A stretch of DNA of 64,000 bases, from assembly GCA_018830285.1 (NCBI GenBank), contig JAHJSB010000063.1, positions 186,001-250,000 of the forward strand, given 5' to 3'. Below the pieces are notes generated by a model. It was not told the DNA's origin and did not search any database. It saw nothing but the letters and a program-made list of their open reading frames with translations. Positions 34,491 to 46,236 of this stretch are shown here, piece after piece (within the stretch, counting starts at the first letter, position 1; every line of letters begins with the position of its first letter). The DNA is from Alphaproteobacteria bacterium (lineage in GTDB: Bacteria > Pseudomonadota > Alphaproteobacteria > Caulobacterales > Hyphomonadaceae). Both the position numbers and the translations under genes were made by a program.

Positions 34491-35072
34491 CTATTCAGGA
34501 TCATCAAGGCCTCCCCTGAGGCGGGCCAGTGCCAACCGGATACGACTTTTCACCGTTCCGAGCGGCAGGCCATAGGACCGGGCGATTTCCGAATGCGAAA
34601 GGCCGTCATAGAAGGCGGCCTGCAGCAGCGCCAGCTGTTCTTCCGGCAAGGTGGCGAGCTGGGCGCGCACCTGTTCTTCCATTTGCATCCGGGACACGGC
34701 GCTGTCGGGTTGTTCGGCTTCGGCCGGCCGAAGCATCGGTTCGTCCGGCTCCAGCGGCGGCTTTGAGGTGCGCCGCTGGACATCGATCCGGCGGTTTCGG
34801 GCAACCCGGAAGATCCAGGTCGAGACCGAGGCCTGTTTGCGGTCGTACATGGCGGCCTTGCGCCAGACCGTCATCATCACGTCCTGCGCCAATTCCTCCG
34901 CTTCTGGTTCGGCGGCCCCAAGGCGCATCATGTAGGCTTTCAGGCGCGGCGCAAAAAACGCGAACAGCTCTGCGAATGCCTCACGCGACTGTTCAGCCGC
35001 GATACGCGCCATGCAATCAGCGTGGCGTTCACGCTGCTCCAGGTCAGCGGTGTGGACAATCGTCGCGCTCAA
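34491..35072 (-). CDS. rpoE: ECF RNA polymerase sigma factor (RpoE/ECF11-like)
   Basis: 193 residues. Region 2: FAELFAFFAPRLKAYMMRLG with LAQDVMMTVWRKAA and the recognition of -10 in STWIFRVARNRRID; region 4: LPEEQLALLQAAFYDGLSHS, then EIARSYGLPLGTVKSRIRLA. It is paired with a ChrR-like anti-sigma factor, the arrangement of the singlet-oxygen response sigma factor. The start is TTG at 35070-35072 with AGGGGA six bases upstream; the first internal ATG is at 35012. I could not identify the autoregulated promoter in the 174-bp gap to the divergent ialB-like gene. Confidence 0.9.
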   Translation of the reverse strand: MSATIVHTADLEQRERHADCMARIAAEQSREAFAELFAFFAPRLKAYMMRLGAAEPEAEELAQDVMMTVWRKAAMYDRKQASVSTWIFRVARNRRIDVQRRTSKPPLEPDEPMLRPAEAEQPDSAVSRMQMEEQVRAQLATLPEEQLALLQAAFYDGLSHSEIARSYGLPLGTVKSRIRLALARLRGGLDDPE

Positions 35073-35246
35073 GTCTGGTCCCCTTGGCCCATCAGTCAGG
35101 CACTATCGGTGGTAGGTTGGCCCGGCGCAACCGCATGGCCTGTGATTCAGCATGGATGCGATAGGTGTGAAAGCGTCGTAGTTTGGCCTTAACTCTGATG
35201 CCATAAGACTGGGCCTGAAGCTTGCCACGGGGATTACGTTTAGACC

Positions 35247-35762
35247 ATGCGATATCATATGTTGCGCCACAATCGACTCGCCGCTCTCGCCGCACTGGCC
35301 GCCATCACGATCCCGTGTGCCTACGCCGAACCCACGGCCATAGGCCGCTACAATGACTGGTCCGTCTTCACGGAATCCAGCGGCGGCGAAACTGTTTGCT
35401 ATGCCGCCACCACTGCAACCGACAAGGCGCCCCGCTCGGCCGATCACGGCGAAGTCTGGTACTATGTCACGAGCTGGAAATCAGGCCGCGCCCGCAACCA
35501 GCCGAGCCTGAAGGTCGGCTTTGACCTGCGCGAGGACATGGCTGCGAAAGCCAGCATCGGCCGCTCGTCCTGGACCCTGTTCTCGGTAGGCCCGGAAGCC
35601 TTTGCCGATGATTCCGACGACCGGCGCATTGTCGATGCCCTCAAGAAGGGCTCCGAGCTCCGCGTCGAAGCCGTCTCTGCGCGCAACACGCAGGTCGCCT
35701 ATCACTTTTCCCTGAAGGGCTCCGCCGACGCCATCGACAAGGCCGCCGCCATCTGCCGCTAG
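35247..35762 (+). CDS. Invasion-associated locus B (IalB) family periplasmic protein
   Basis: 171 residues. A signal peptide (about 1-27, LAALAALAAITIPCAYA) leads into YNDWSVFTESSGGETVCYA, then SLKVGFDLREDMAAKASIG, SSWTLFSVGPEAFADDSDD and LRVEAVSARNTQVAYHFSLK with a final Cys. These are IalB family features. In Bartonella the namesake aids erythrocyte entry, but in free-living bacteria the role is unknown. It overlaps the convergent acyltransferase by four bases. Confidence 0.85.
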   Translation: MRYHMLRHNRLAALAALAAITIPCAYAEPTAIGRYNDWSVFTESSGGETVCYAATTATDKAPRSADHGEVWYYVTSWKSGRARNQPSLKVGFDLREDMAAKASIGRSSWTLFSVGPEAFADDSDDRRIVDALKKGSELRVEAVSARNTQVAYHFSLKGSADAIDKAAAICR

Positions 35763-36394
35763 TCGAGGTCTGGCATACCGAACCGGCCGGGTCTGCGGCC
35801 CTCGGCCGTCGCATAAGGCGCCAGTATTTTGGGCAGGTCGGCAGCATAATCGCCACTGGGTGTAAGCGGTCCGGCGAGGCGCACGGTGCGCTTGCCAAAA
35901 TCCAGCACCGACATCAGCAACGGCACCCCGGCTGAATGCGCGATATGGTAATAGCCGCTCTTCCAGTCTGTATTGCGCGATCGGGTGGCTTCCGGCGCGA
36001 CGGCCAGGAACAGGCTGTCGGCAGCAGCGAACGCTGCTCTCATCTGTGAGACCACATCGTTTGATTTGGATCGCTCTACCGGGACGCACCCGCTACGCTT
36101 CACCAGCCAGCCGAACGGCCCCGTGGTGAGCGACTTCTTGCCCATATAGCTGAGCTTCACCCGGTACCAGCCCGCCACGGCCAGCATGTCGAACCCGTCC
36201 CAGTTGGACGTATGAGGTGCCGCGATAATGACCAGTTTCCGGTCCGGCGGCCAGTCGTCGAGCAGGCGCCACCCCCCAAGCCACAGGTAAAACCCGCACA
36301 GAAGATGTACGATTTCTGACCCGATTCCCCGATAGGGCGTCGGACGGCCAAAGCGCTTCGCACCGGGTTTTGAGAGAGGGTCTGGATTCGGCAT
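35759..36394 (-). CDS. PlsC-like 1-acyl-glycerol-phosphate acyltransferase family
   Basis: 211 residues. [20 protein letters not shown] contains the catalytic H-x4-D. Later [20 protein letters not shown] and [20 protein letters not shown] match the phosphate-binding and EGTR-like motifs (here PEATRS). It probably acylates a lysophospholipid or related lipid at the membrane. The ATG at 36394 or a GTG at 36409 may be the start. The hydrophobic [18 protein letters not shown] may tether it to the membrane. Confidence 0.85.
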   Translation of the reverse strand: MPNPDPLSKPGAKRFGRPTPYRGIGSEIVHLLCGFYLWLGGWRLLDDWPPDRKLVIIAAPHTSNWDGFDMLAVAGWYRVKLSYMGKKSLTTGPFGWLVKRSGCVPVERSKSNDVVSQMRAAFAAADSLFLAVAPEATRSRNTDWKSGYYHIAHSAGVPLLMSVLDFGKRTVRLAGPLTPSGDYAADLPKILAPYATAEGRRPGRFGMPDLD

Positions 36395-36497
36395 CGCGAC
36401 ACGTTCCACACTTCGACCCCGATTGGCCAGAGCGAATATGGCCAGCGGCGACCTATTCCTCTATGACCGCTGCGAAACTGCACGGAGAGCGCGCCCC

Positions 36498-37154
36498 ATG
36501 AATATCGGTTTCGTCCTGTTCCCGAATGTCACCCAGCTCGATTTTACCGGGCCATTGCAGGTGCTGCACCGCATGCCCGGCGCCACCACGCACATCCTGT
36601 CAAAGACGCTGGCTCCCGTGCCAAGCGATTGCGGCCTGTCGCTCGTGCCGACCGGCACCTTCGCCAACGCGCCCGCGCTCGACATGATCGTCGTGCCGGG
36701 GGGATTTGGCGTGGTCGAAGCCATCGGCGACACCGAAACGCTCGACTTCGTCCGTTCAGCCAGCACGGCCGCAACCTATGCCACCTCGGTCTGCACCGGC
36801 GCCTTCCTGCTCGGCGCGGCCGGTCTGCTCGACGGCAAGCAGGCGACCACCCACTGGGCCTACACCTCCCTCCTCCCGCTGGTCGGCGCCACGCACGCAC
36901 CCGGTCGCTGGGTGAAAGACGGCAATACCTATACCGGCGGCGGCGTGACGGCGGGTATCGATTTCGCGTTCGGCATTATCGCCGATGCCTGCGGCCAGCC
37001 GGTCGCCGAGGCGATCCAGCTAGCCGTCGAGTATGACCCGGCGCCGCCGACCAATACCGGCCATCCGTCGCGCGCCAGCGACAAGCTGATGGCCATGATG
37101 AACAAGCGCTATGGCGACCCGGTCGATGCCATGCGCGCCGCCATCTCTGGCTAG
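36498..37154 (+). CDS. DJ-1/PfpI family protein (isonitrile hydratase-like)
   Basis: 218 residues. [20 protein letters not shown] is the typical start. The nucleophilic cysteine is in [20 protein letters not shown] (Cys99), followed by [11 protein letters not shown], as in isonitrile hydratase InhA and the ThiJ/PfpI group. It may hydrate isonitriles or act as a glyoxalase-like enzyme. The frame is open further upstream to 36423, but the internal ATG gives the family start. A hairpin terminator follows. Confidence 0.88.
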   Translation: MNIGFVLFPNVTQLDFTGPLQVLHRMPGATTHILSKTLAPVPSDCGLSLVPTGTFANAPALDMIVVPGGFGVVEAIGDTETLDFVRSASTAATYATSVCTGAFLLGAAGLLDGKQATTHWAYTSLLPLVGATHAPGRWVKDGNTYTGGGVTAGIDFAFGIIADACGQPVAEAIQLAVEYDPAPPTNTGHPSRASDKLMAMMNKRYGDPVDAMRAAISG

Positions 37155-37165
37155 CATCATAGAAA

Positions 37166-37196
37166 ACGCCCGCCAGCGCGAAGCTGACGGGCGTCT
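37166..37196. terminator. Hairpin terminator between the DJ-1 gene and ompA-like gene
   Basis: ACGCCCG-CCAGC with GCTGACGGGCGT around GCGAA, A-rich before and TCTTGTC after. It can serve both convergent genes. Confidence 0.6.
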
Positions 37197-37223
37197 TGTC
37201 TGTCGACCTTTTCAGGCCCCGGA

Positions 37224-37859
37224 TCAGCTTTCGGTGATCGGTGTCAGGATGATCTCGACACGGCGGTTGGCGCGGCGGCCAGCTTCGGTCGAGTTGTCGG
37301 CGATCGGCTGGGTCTCACCCATGCCATAGGCCTGGAGGCGAACCGGGGTCACGCCCTGGTTGATCAGGTAGCCTTTGACCGAATTCGCGCGGCGCTCAGA
37401 CAGGGCCTGGTTGTAGGCATCGTCACCGTCAGAGCTGGCATGGCCAATGATGTCCACGGCAGTCGATGGATAGTTGACCAGCGTTGTCGAAACATCGTTC
37501 AGCGACTGGTAGAAGCCGGGAAGGATTTCTGCGCTGTTGACGTTGAACGTCACGTTCGACGGCATCGTCAGGGCAATCTGGTCGCCATTGCGGGCAACTT
37601 CGATACCCGTACCGGCAGTCGCAGCGCGCAGTTCGCGTTCCTGCTTGTCCATGTAAGCGCCTGCCGAGGCACCGGCGATGGCGCCAACCGCTGCGCCGAT
37701 GGCGGCGTTGCGGCCATCATCACCGCCCGCCAGCGTACCAAGGCCTGCACCGGCGATGGCGCCTGCGGCGGTCCCGATCATCACGCGGTTGCTGGGGCCG
37801 GTTTCACAAGCGGCGGGGATCATGGCAAGCGCGAGCGCGCCCAGAACGAGATGTTTCAT
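37224..37859 (-). CDS. OmpA-family lipoprotein (YiaD-like)
   Basis: 211 residues. MKHLVLGALALAMIPAAC is a lipoprotein signal with lipobox IPAAC. A glycine-rich segment follows (GTAAGAIAGAGLGTLAGG ... AAVGAIAGASAGAYMDKQ, glycine-zipper), then the OmpA C-terminal peptidoglycan-binding domain with VDIIGHASSDGDDAYNQALS and ERRANSVKGYL, ending GRRANRRVEI. It links the outer membrane to peptidoglycan. GGAGGA precedes the ATG. The frame is open far upstream (to 38279), which I ignored. Confidence 0.9.
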   Translation of the reverse strand: MKHLVLGALALAMIPAACETGPSNRVMIGTAAGAIAGAGLGTLAGGDDGRNAAIGAAVGAIAGASAGAYMDKQERELRAATAGTGIEVARNGDQIALTMPSNVTFNVNSAEILPGFYQSLNDVSTTLVNYPSTAVDIIGHASSDGDDAYNQALSERRANSVKGYLINQGVTPVRLQAYGMGETQPIADNSTEAGRRANRRVEIILTPITES

Positions 37860-38040
37860 GGAGTTCCTCCAGTTTTTGGGCTTCGTTTCGCAGTCAGCCC
37901 CGTTGATTGCGTTCAATACGCATGAGCCGGGCTTTCTGTTCCACGTATGGCAAATTGAAGGCCGCCAGATTAAATCGCGTTCACAATGTCCTGCCCTCGG
38001 CGGTTCCTGCGCCGATGGCCCCATGCTATAGCGCAATTTC

Positions 38041-39213
38041 ATGACCACGACACTTGATCTTTCGCAGCGCCCCAACCTGCCCCAGGGACCCAAATCCCTG
38101 GCAGGCATGCCCTTGCCCGTTCTCAAGGCCGAACTGGAAGCCATGGGCCTCGACGCCAAGAAAGCCTCGATGCGGGCCAAGCAGATCTCGCGCTGGAGCC
38201 AGTATTTCGGCGCCACCGGCTTTGAAGACATGACCGATATCGGCAAGGATCTTCGGGCCGAACTGGCACAGCGCTTCACGCTCGCGCGGCCGGAGATCGC
38301 CGACCATCAGGTCTCAAAGGACGGCACGCAGAAATGGCTCGCCCGCTTCGCGCCCGGCGTCGAGGGCGAAAGCGTGTACATTCCCGGCGTCGGCATGAGT
38401 GGCGGCGCGCTCTGCGTCTCCTCCCAGGTCGGCTGCACCCTGAACTGCACTTTCTGCCATACCGGCACGCAGGCCCTTGTGCGCAATCTCACCGCCCAGG
38501 AAATCACCGCCCAGGTCATGATCGCCCGCGATGCGCTCGGCGAATGGCCGTCCTCGACCGAAGACCGCCGCCTCACCAATATCGTTTTCATGGGCATGGG
38601 CGAGCCGCTCTACAATCTGGACAATGTCGCGGCCGCCATCGACACGATTTGCGATGGCGACGGTATTTCCATCGGCCGGCGTCGTGTCACCGTCTCCACC
38701 GCCGGTGTCGCCCCGAAGCTCCAGGAACTGGGCGAGCGCACCAATGCCATGCTCGCCATTTCGTTGCACGCCACGAATGACGACCTGCGCAACGAACTCG
38801 TGCCGATCAACCGGAAGTATGACCTGAAAACCCTGTTCGAAGCGATCCGCGCCTATCCGGGCAGCGGCAACTCGCGCCGGGTGACGTTCGAATATGTCAT
38901 GCTCAAAGGCATCAATGACACGCCGGCAGAGGCGCGCGACCTTGTCCGCCTGCTACGCGGCGTCCCGGCCAAGATCAACCTGATCCCATTCAATCCGTGG
39001 CCCGGATCCCCGTATGAATGTTCCGACTGGGAAACGATCGAAGCCTTCGCCGAGATCGTGAACCAGGCTGGCTATGCCAGCCCCATCCGCACACCACGTG
39101 GCCGCGACATCGCCGCCGCCTGCGGCCAGCTTCGCTCCGACAGCGTCAAGAAATCCGCCGCCGAAAAACGCCGCGAGGCGCTTGCCGCCGCCGAGGCCGC
39201 GCCCGGCGCCTAG
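38041..39213 (+). CDS. rlmN: 23S rRNA A2503 / tRNA A37 C2-methyltransferase RlmN
   Basis: 390 residues. The radical SAM motif CTLNCTFC lies in [20 protein letters not shown], and the C-terminal catalytic Cys is in [14 protein letters not shown]. An N-terminal helical domain (about 1-100, [17 protein letters not shown]) is normal. It transfers a methyl group to C2 of adenine 2503 in the peptidyl transferase loop. The position of the first residue is supported by a standard length. It overlaps the convergent small gene by four bases. Confidence 0.96.
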   Translation: MTTTLDLSQRPNLPQGPKSLAGMPLPVLKAELEAMGLDAKKASMRAKQISRWSQYFGATGFEDMTDIGKDLRAELAQRFTLARPEIADHQVSKDGTQKWLARFAPGVEGESVYIPGVGMSGGALCVSSQVGCTLNCTFCHTGTQALVRNLTAQEITAQVMIARDALGEWPSSTEDRRLTNIVFMGMGEPLYNLDNVAAAIDTICDGDGISIGRRRVTVSTAGVAPKLQELGERTNAMLAISLHATNDDLRNELVPINRKYDLKTLFEAIRAYPGSGNSRRVTFEYVMLKGINDTPAEARDLVRLLRGVPAKINLIPFNPWPGSPYECSDWETIEAFAEIVNQAGYASPIRTPRGRDIAAACGQLRSDSVKKSAAEKRREALAAAEAAPGA

Positions 39214-39389
39214 CGCAATTTCGCCAGCTTGATCTTGTCGAGCTTGGCCCGCGTCTGGATGGATTCCTCGCTGCGCATCATGGCCTTGCTGATGGCTTTC
39301 AGGCCCATGCCCTTCTTGGCCAGCGTGTGCAGTTTCTGCACCTCGTCTGTCGTCCATGGCTGGCGGTGGCGTTCGAATTTCTCGGCCAT
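39210..39389 (-). CDS. 59-residue helix-turn-helix (SANT/Myb-like) protein
   Basis: [20 protein letters not shown] then [39 protein letters not shown] has the W-x5-L and three-helix spacing of a Myb/SANT-like DNA-binding fold, and it is strongly basic. GGGAGA precedes the ATG. It may be a small nucleoid or transcription factor; no precise family was recognised. It overlaps rlmN at its 3' end. Confidence 0.68.
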   Translation of the reverse strand: MAEKFERHRQPWTTDEVQKLHTLAKKGMGLKAISKAMMRSEESIQTRAKLDKIKLAKLR

Positions 39390-39484
39390 GTGCGGGTCTC
39401 CCGTTACGGCCACCCCGGTGGCGGTCCAGGATTTCCCCTACACCATCAGCGCCGGATGCGCGATGCCTCCGCGCGTGCGCGCGG

Positions 39485-41917
39485 CTAAACGGCGCGCTGG
39501 AGCGCGGCCGGTGCAGGCAATACCAGGCATTCCGGCGTGTCCGCATTGCCATGCGCGACCAAACGGCGGGGCAGCAGCCCTGCAGTCACCAGCGCATCGG
39601 CCTCCATCGGCCGGCTGAAATGATAGCCCTGCAACTCGGCGCATCCCTCGGCTCTCAGCATATCTGCGAGCCTCTCCGTCTCGACACCTTCGGCGGTGGT
39701 GCGCATGCCAAGACTGCGGGCCAGGCCCACGACTGACCGCACGATCGCAAGGCATTCCTCGCTGCTTTCCATTTGCTGAACAAAAGACTTGTCGATCTTG
39801 ATCTTGTCGAATGGAAAGATGCGCAACAGGCTAAGCGACGAGAAGCCCGTACCGAAATCATCGAGGGATATGGTCACGCCGAGACTGTGCAGGGCATGCA
39901 GGGCGCTCAGGCTTTCTTCCGCATCATCGAACAGGGCCGTCTCGGTGATCTCGAAATCGACGCGCTTCGGATCAACACCGCTCTGCGCCAGCGCATGAGT
40001 CACCGTCGTGATCAGCGACCGGTTGCGCACTTGCAGCGGCGACAGGTTGATCGACACCCTTATGGAATCATCCCAGGTTGCCGCCTCGCGAAGCGCTTCG
40101 CGGATGATCCAGTCGCCAACGGTCGTGATCATGCCAGCCTGCTCGAGGATCGGCACGAATGTGTCGGGGGCGACTGCGCCACGTTCCGGATGCGTCCAGC
40201 GGATCAGAGTCTCCATGGCGCGCAACTCGCCTGTGCGTGCGCTGATGATTGGCTGGTAGTTGAGGTCGAACTGGTTCCGCGCCAATGCCTGGCGCAAGTC
40301 ATCCTCCATCGCGATCCGCTCGCTGACATCGTCATTGAGATCGGCGTCGAAGAAGCAAGCCGTGTCCCGCCCTGCGCCCTTTGACGCCAGTAGCGCCAGA
40401 TCGGCAAACTTGAGCAGATCGGCTGGTGTGCCCGCATGTTCGGGGAAAACGGCAATCCCGATGCTGACACTCGACTGGGCATTCGACCCGCCGACATTGA
40501 CCGGTTCGGCCACCGCCTGCTGGATCGTTACGGCCAGCGCCATGGCTTCGCCGCGCCCGGTGATGTCATTTTGCAGGATCACGAATTCATCTCCGCCGAA
40601 GCGCGCGACGACATTATTCGGACCGATGATGTCCTGCAGGCGCTCTGCCGTGGCTTTCAGATAAGCATCGCCAACCGAATGGCCGTACACGTCATTGATC
40701 GTCTTGAATCGATCAAGATCAAGGGCATGCACGGCAAATAGCTTCGCTTCGCCCTGCGGCGCGCTCACGGCCTCTTCGAGCGCCTTGAGCATCCGTTCGC
40801 GCTTTGGCACGCCTGTCAGGGAGTCGAAATGCGCCAGATTGTAGATCTGCCTTTCGGCCTCGTACTTTTCAGTGACGTTCGAAGCCACGCCGCGATAGCC
40901 CTCGAACACGCCATCTTCACGATAGAAGGGCTTGGCGGATATGCGCCACCAGACGATCGCGTCACCTTTCATGCGCACCGGAAGGCGGAGGTTATGGACT
41001 TCGCCATTGACTTCGAGCGCGTCAAGAAGGGCCTGAAAGGCAGGGCGGCCCTCAATATTGGTCCCGTCAAAGAAATTGACGACGTGCTGGTTCTCCAGCT
41101 CCTCGATCGTAAAATCCGTTCGCTCAGCCAGGACGCTCGATGGACGCACGACCCTGTGCGTTTCGTCGAGCTCAAAGAGACAATCGGACGCCGCCTGTTC
41201 GAACTCGTTCAGCAGCATGCTGATGACGCCCTGTTTCTTCTCAAGCTGCATTGCCTGGTCCTTGAGCTTTTCCTGCTGCAGCCATGCCGCGACATAGTTG
41301 CGGTGATTCCAGAAGGTCGTGCGGAGCATGACGACTGTAAAACAGACCAGCAGTGCCAGCAGGGTAAAGCGCCCCACGCCTCCATCTGAGCGGAGAATGC
41401 CCATGGCGAGTCCGAACGAGAGGCTGACGACAAACGGGACAGCCGCGCCCGGCAGTGTGGAGAGAACATAAGCGCCGCCGGCCATCATGCCACCGCAGAC
41501 ACAGATGATGAGTGCAAGTTCGAAACCCTGCAGCTGGGGCAGGAACAGAAGCGGGCAAACGGCCCAGGCCATGCCGAGAAGCGTCGATTCCGTGATCGGC
41601 CGCCATACGGCCCGTACCGAACGCGGCCGAGGCGCAGTGCCACGTCGCGAAGCCCGAAGGCTGGTCCGCAAGCCCAGGAGGCCCATGATGGCCATGACTC
41701 CGGCCCACATGATCAGCGCCAAGGACGGCGCATGCTTGGCTATTAAAGCGACACAGATGGAGGCATTGAACGTGCTGCCGATAAGGCCGTATGGCACAAG
41801 CGATCTGAGCGTGTGGAGTTGCATTCCACGAACAAAGGCGGCGTGCTCGGCGGACATGTCCTCCCGCGCATTGCTGTTATCCAGCAATATGTTCAGCCTG
41901 TGTTTCAAGTCAGCCAC
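39485..41917 (-). CDS. Membrane GGDEF-EAL (PAS-linked) c-di-GMP protein
   Basis: 810 residues. Six or so membrane helices (about 38-225) are followed by a short coiled coil, a PAS domain (about 245-370, with DCLFELDETHRVVRPSSV and a PAC WWRISAKPFYREDGVFEGYR), a GGDEF domain with intact RFGGDEFVIL and an EAL domain. The EAL signature reads METLIRW rather than EALLRW but keeps Glu, Leu and Arg; DDFGTGFSSLSLL and the later AEGVET are intact. It could make or degrade c-di-GMP. The effectors may include the PilZ protein at 29.3 kb. Confidence 0.92.
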   Translation of the reverse strand: MADLKHRLNILLDNSNAREDMSAEHAAFVRGMQLHTLRSLVPYGLIGSTFNASICVALIAKHAPSLALIMWAGVMAIMGLLGLRTSLRASRRGTAPRPRSVRAVWRPITESTLLGMAWAVCPLLFLPQLQGFELALIICVCGGMMAGGAYVLSTLPGAAVPFVVSLSFGLAMGILRSDGGVGRFTLLALLVCFTVVMLRTTFWNHRNYVAAWLQQEKLKDQAMQLEKKQGVISMLLNEFEQAASDCLFELDETHRVVRPSSVLAERTDFTIEELENQHVVNFFDGTNIEGRPAFQALLDALEVNGEVHNLRLPVRMKGDAIVWWRISAKPFYREDGVFEGYRGVASNVTEKYEAERQIYNLAHFDSLTGVPKRERMLKALEEAVSAPQGEAKLFAVHALDLDRFKTINDVYGHSVGDAYLKATAERLQDIIGPNNVVARFGGDEFVILQNDITGRGEAMALAVTIQQAVAEPVNVGGSNAQSSVSIGIAVFPEHAGTPADLLKFADLALLASKGAGRDTACFFDADLNDDVSERIAMEDDLRQALARNQFDLNYQPIISARTGELRAMETLIRWTHPERGAVAPDTFVPILEQAGMITTVGDWIIREALREAATWDDSIRVSINLSPLQVRNRSLITTVTHALAQSGVDPKRVDFEITETALFDDAEESLSALHALHSLGVTISLDDFGTGFSSLSLLRIFPFDKIKIDKSFVQQMESSEECLAIVRSVVGLARSLGMRTTAEGVETERLADMLRAEGCAELQGYHFSRPMEADALVTAGLLPRRLVAHGNADTPECLVLPAPAALQRAV

Positions 41918-42100
41918 TCCCGGTCACAATATTGCGGAGCCCGCAGTCCCCGCAGGCTTTCGCAGTGATATCGATACCAGAGCGGATAGAATATTCGTTT
42001 AAGTAGATAGAATAAAATTGTCTGACTGCATGAGCTGTTCGCACTGGAATGGCGTCAGAGCCGTCTGGAATTTGCCACGAACGCCCGCTAGCGTTCCGAA

Positions 42101-42886
42101 ATGGCCCCTGAATCCACCCGGAACCCAATCGGAATTCTCCTCGGCGCCCTCGCGCTGACCCTGCTCGCCGCCTGCAAGCCACCCGCCGCGCATGCCTGCA
42201 ACCCCGTCACGTTCGATGCCGCGCCCTATACGGTGTGCGCCTATGATGTCGCGGCGACCGACATCCGTCTCTTCCTCACGCATCCGGACGGCGCGCCCTA
42301 TGCCCAGTTCGACCGTCTCGCCGACCAGCTTGAATCAGAGGGCAATATCCTCGCATTCGCCATGAACGGCGGCATGTACCATGACGACCGGCGCGCCGTC
42401 GGCCTCTATGTCGAGGAGGGCAACCAGGGCGCCCCGCTGGTCAGGTCCGCCGGTCCGGGCAATTTCGGCCTGCTGCCCAATGGCGTCTTCTGGATCGACG
42501 GAGCCACAGCCGGCATTGCAGAAACCAATGCCTATGCCGCACGTTTCCCCGCGTCCCCGCCCCGCTACGCCTCCCAGTCCGGACCCATGCTTGTCCTCGA
42601 CGGCGCGCTGCACCCGGACTTCAACGAGGACGGCCCCAGCAAGAAACGCCGCAACGGTGTCGGCCTCAGCGCCGATGGCCGACACGTCTATTTTGCGATC
42701 AGCGACGCGCCAGTGAACTTCCACAGTTTCGCCCGGCTTTTCCGCGACCATCTCGGCACGCCGAACGCGCTCTATCTCGACGGTGTCGTCTCCCGCCTCT
42801 ACGCGCCAGGCCTGCAGCGCGACGAATCCGGCCTCGACATGGGCCCCATCGTCGCCGTGGTTGAATCGCGCGCCGCGGCGCCCTGA
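42101..42886 (+). CDS. Phosphodiester glycosidase (NAGPA/DUF2233) family lipoprotein
   Basis: 261 residues. IGILLGALALTLLAAC is a lipoprotein signal with LLAAC. The mature domain contains ILAFAMNGGMYHDDRRAVGL, GNFGLLPNGVFWIDG, ASQSGPMLVLDGALHP and RNGVGLSADGRHVYFAISD, ending PNALYLDGVVSRLYAP, which are the NAGPA fold motifs. Relatives cleave GlcNAc-1-phosphodiesters or act on cell-wall glycans. No good ribosome site precedes the ATG. It is probably monocistronic. Confidence 0.82.
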   Translation: MAPESTRNPIGILLGALALTLLAACKPPAAHACNPVTFDAAPYTVCAYDVAATDIRLFLTHPDGAPYAQFDRLADQLESEGNILAFAMNGGMYHDDRRAVGLYVEEGNQGAPLVRSAGPGNFGLLPNGVFWIDGATAGIAETNAYAARFPASPPRYASQSGPMLVLDGALHPDFNEDGPSKKRRNGVGLSADGRHVYFAISDAPVNFHSFARLFRDHLGTPNALYLDGVVSRLYAPGLQRDESGLDMGPIVAVVESRAAAP

Positions 42887-42945
42887 CACATTTCGGCCTC
42901 GCGCCTCTCCTATGCTAGCGTAAGGCTGGAAAAGGAGCAGGTGTC

Positions 42946-43326
42946 ATGGTCGCCGATACAGTGTGCGTTATTTTCGGAATCTACGCCCTCGCCGCCGGGC
43001 TCGGCATGGTGATCGAGCCGGGCCGCGCGACCCGCGTACTCGACGAGTTCGATACCAGCCCGGCGCTCGTCTATGTCACCGGCGCCTTCATGTTCTTCCT
43101 CGGCGCGGGCCTGCTCGCCCTCGTCGATGATTTTGCCACCGTCACGCGGGGCATCACGACGATCCTTGCGGCCTGCATGATCATCGAAAGCCTGCTGATG
43201 CTGGCCTGGCCGAAACCGATCTTCGCGCTCGCCCGCTGGATGGTGCCGGAAGACGACCATGTACGCGGCTTCGGCCTCGTCACCATGGCCTTCGGTCTGG
43301 TCATCGCCGTGCTGGGCATCGTATAA
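42946..43326 (+). CDS. Four-helix membrane protein of unknown function
   Basis: 126 residues with four hydrophobic stretches (about 3-22, 45-65, 70-92, 105-126). The loop GRATRVLDEFDTSPALVYVT and ARWMVPEDDHVRGFGLV are the only polar parts. AAAAGGAG precedes the ATG. It shares the direction of, and short gaps to, the NAGPA-like and ArsC-like genes, but no function can be assigned. Confidence 0.75.
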   Translation: MVADTVCVIFGIYALAAGLGMVIEPGRATRVLDEFDTSPALVYVTGAFMFFLGAGLLALVDDFATVTRGITTILAACMIIESLLMLAWPKPIFALARWMVPEDDHVRGFGLVTMAFGLVIAVLGIV

Positions 43327-43353
43327 GGCCCTGTAACCGTTTCAGGAGCGCCC

Positions 43354-43710
43354 ATGTCCAACGCCCCGCTCACGCTCTACGGCCTTAAGAATTGCGACAC
43401 GTGCAAGAAGGCCATGACCGCCCTCACGGCGTCAGGCCGCGAGGTCGCCTTTGTCGATATCCGCGCCGAGGCCGACCTGCCCGGGCTTGTTCCTGTCTGG
43501 CTGAAAGCCGTCGGCGCTGAAAAACTGGTCAACCGCCGCTCGACGACATGGCGCAGCCTCACCACCGCGCAGCAGGCCACAGGCCTCGGCGAGAGCGCGG
43601 CTGTGCTCCTGATCGAACACCCCACCCTGGTCAAACGCCCGGTCATCGACACCGGCGCCGAAATCCTCGTCGGCTGGGACAAGGGCACGCAGCAGGCGCT
43701 CAACGCCTGA
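43354..43710 (+). CDS. ArsC/Spx-type (YffB-like) arsenate reductase-family protein
   Basis: 118 residues. LTLYGLKNCDTCKKAMTALT carries a CDTC pair where ArsC has its catalytic cysteine; ESAAVLLIEHPTLVKRPVID contains the KRP(I/V) motif. This matches the YffB/ArsC-like group of thioredoxin-fold proteins, not the resistance-type arsenate reductase with confidence. No ars genes are near. It is followed by the TPP riboswitch. Confidence 0.86.
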   Translation: MSNAPLTLYGLKNCDTCKKAMTALTASGREVAFVDIRAEADLPGLVPVWLKAVGAEKLVNRRSTTWRSLTTAQQATGLGESAAVLLIEHPTLVKRPVIDTGAEILVGWDKGTQQALNA

Positions 43711-43754
43711 CGCGCCCCCTTTCCATTCCGCACCAATGACCTTATCGTAGCGCT

Positions 43755-46205
<2,451 letters not shown>

Positions 46206-46236
46206 CGCAATATGTCTCGAAAAGGTGTGCTGAAGA

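Noticed and set aside
35073-35246. An ECF-type promoter upstream of the sigma factor gene
   Set aside because: TGAT-containing stretches are present on both strands, but none has a convincing -10 partner at the right distance.
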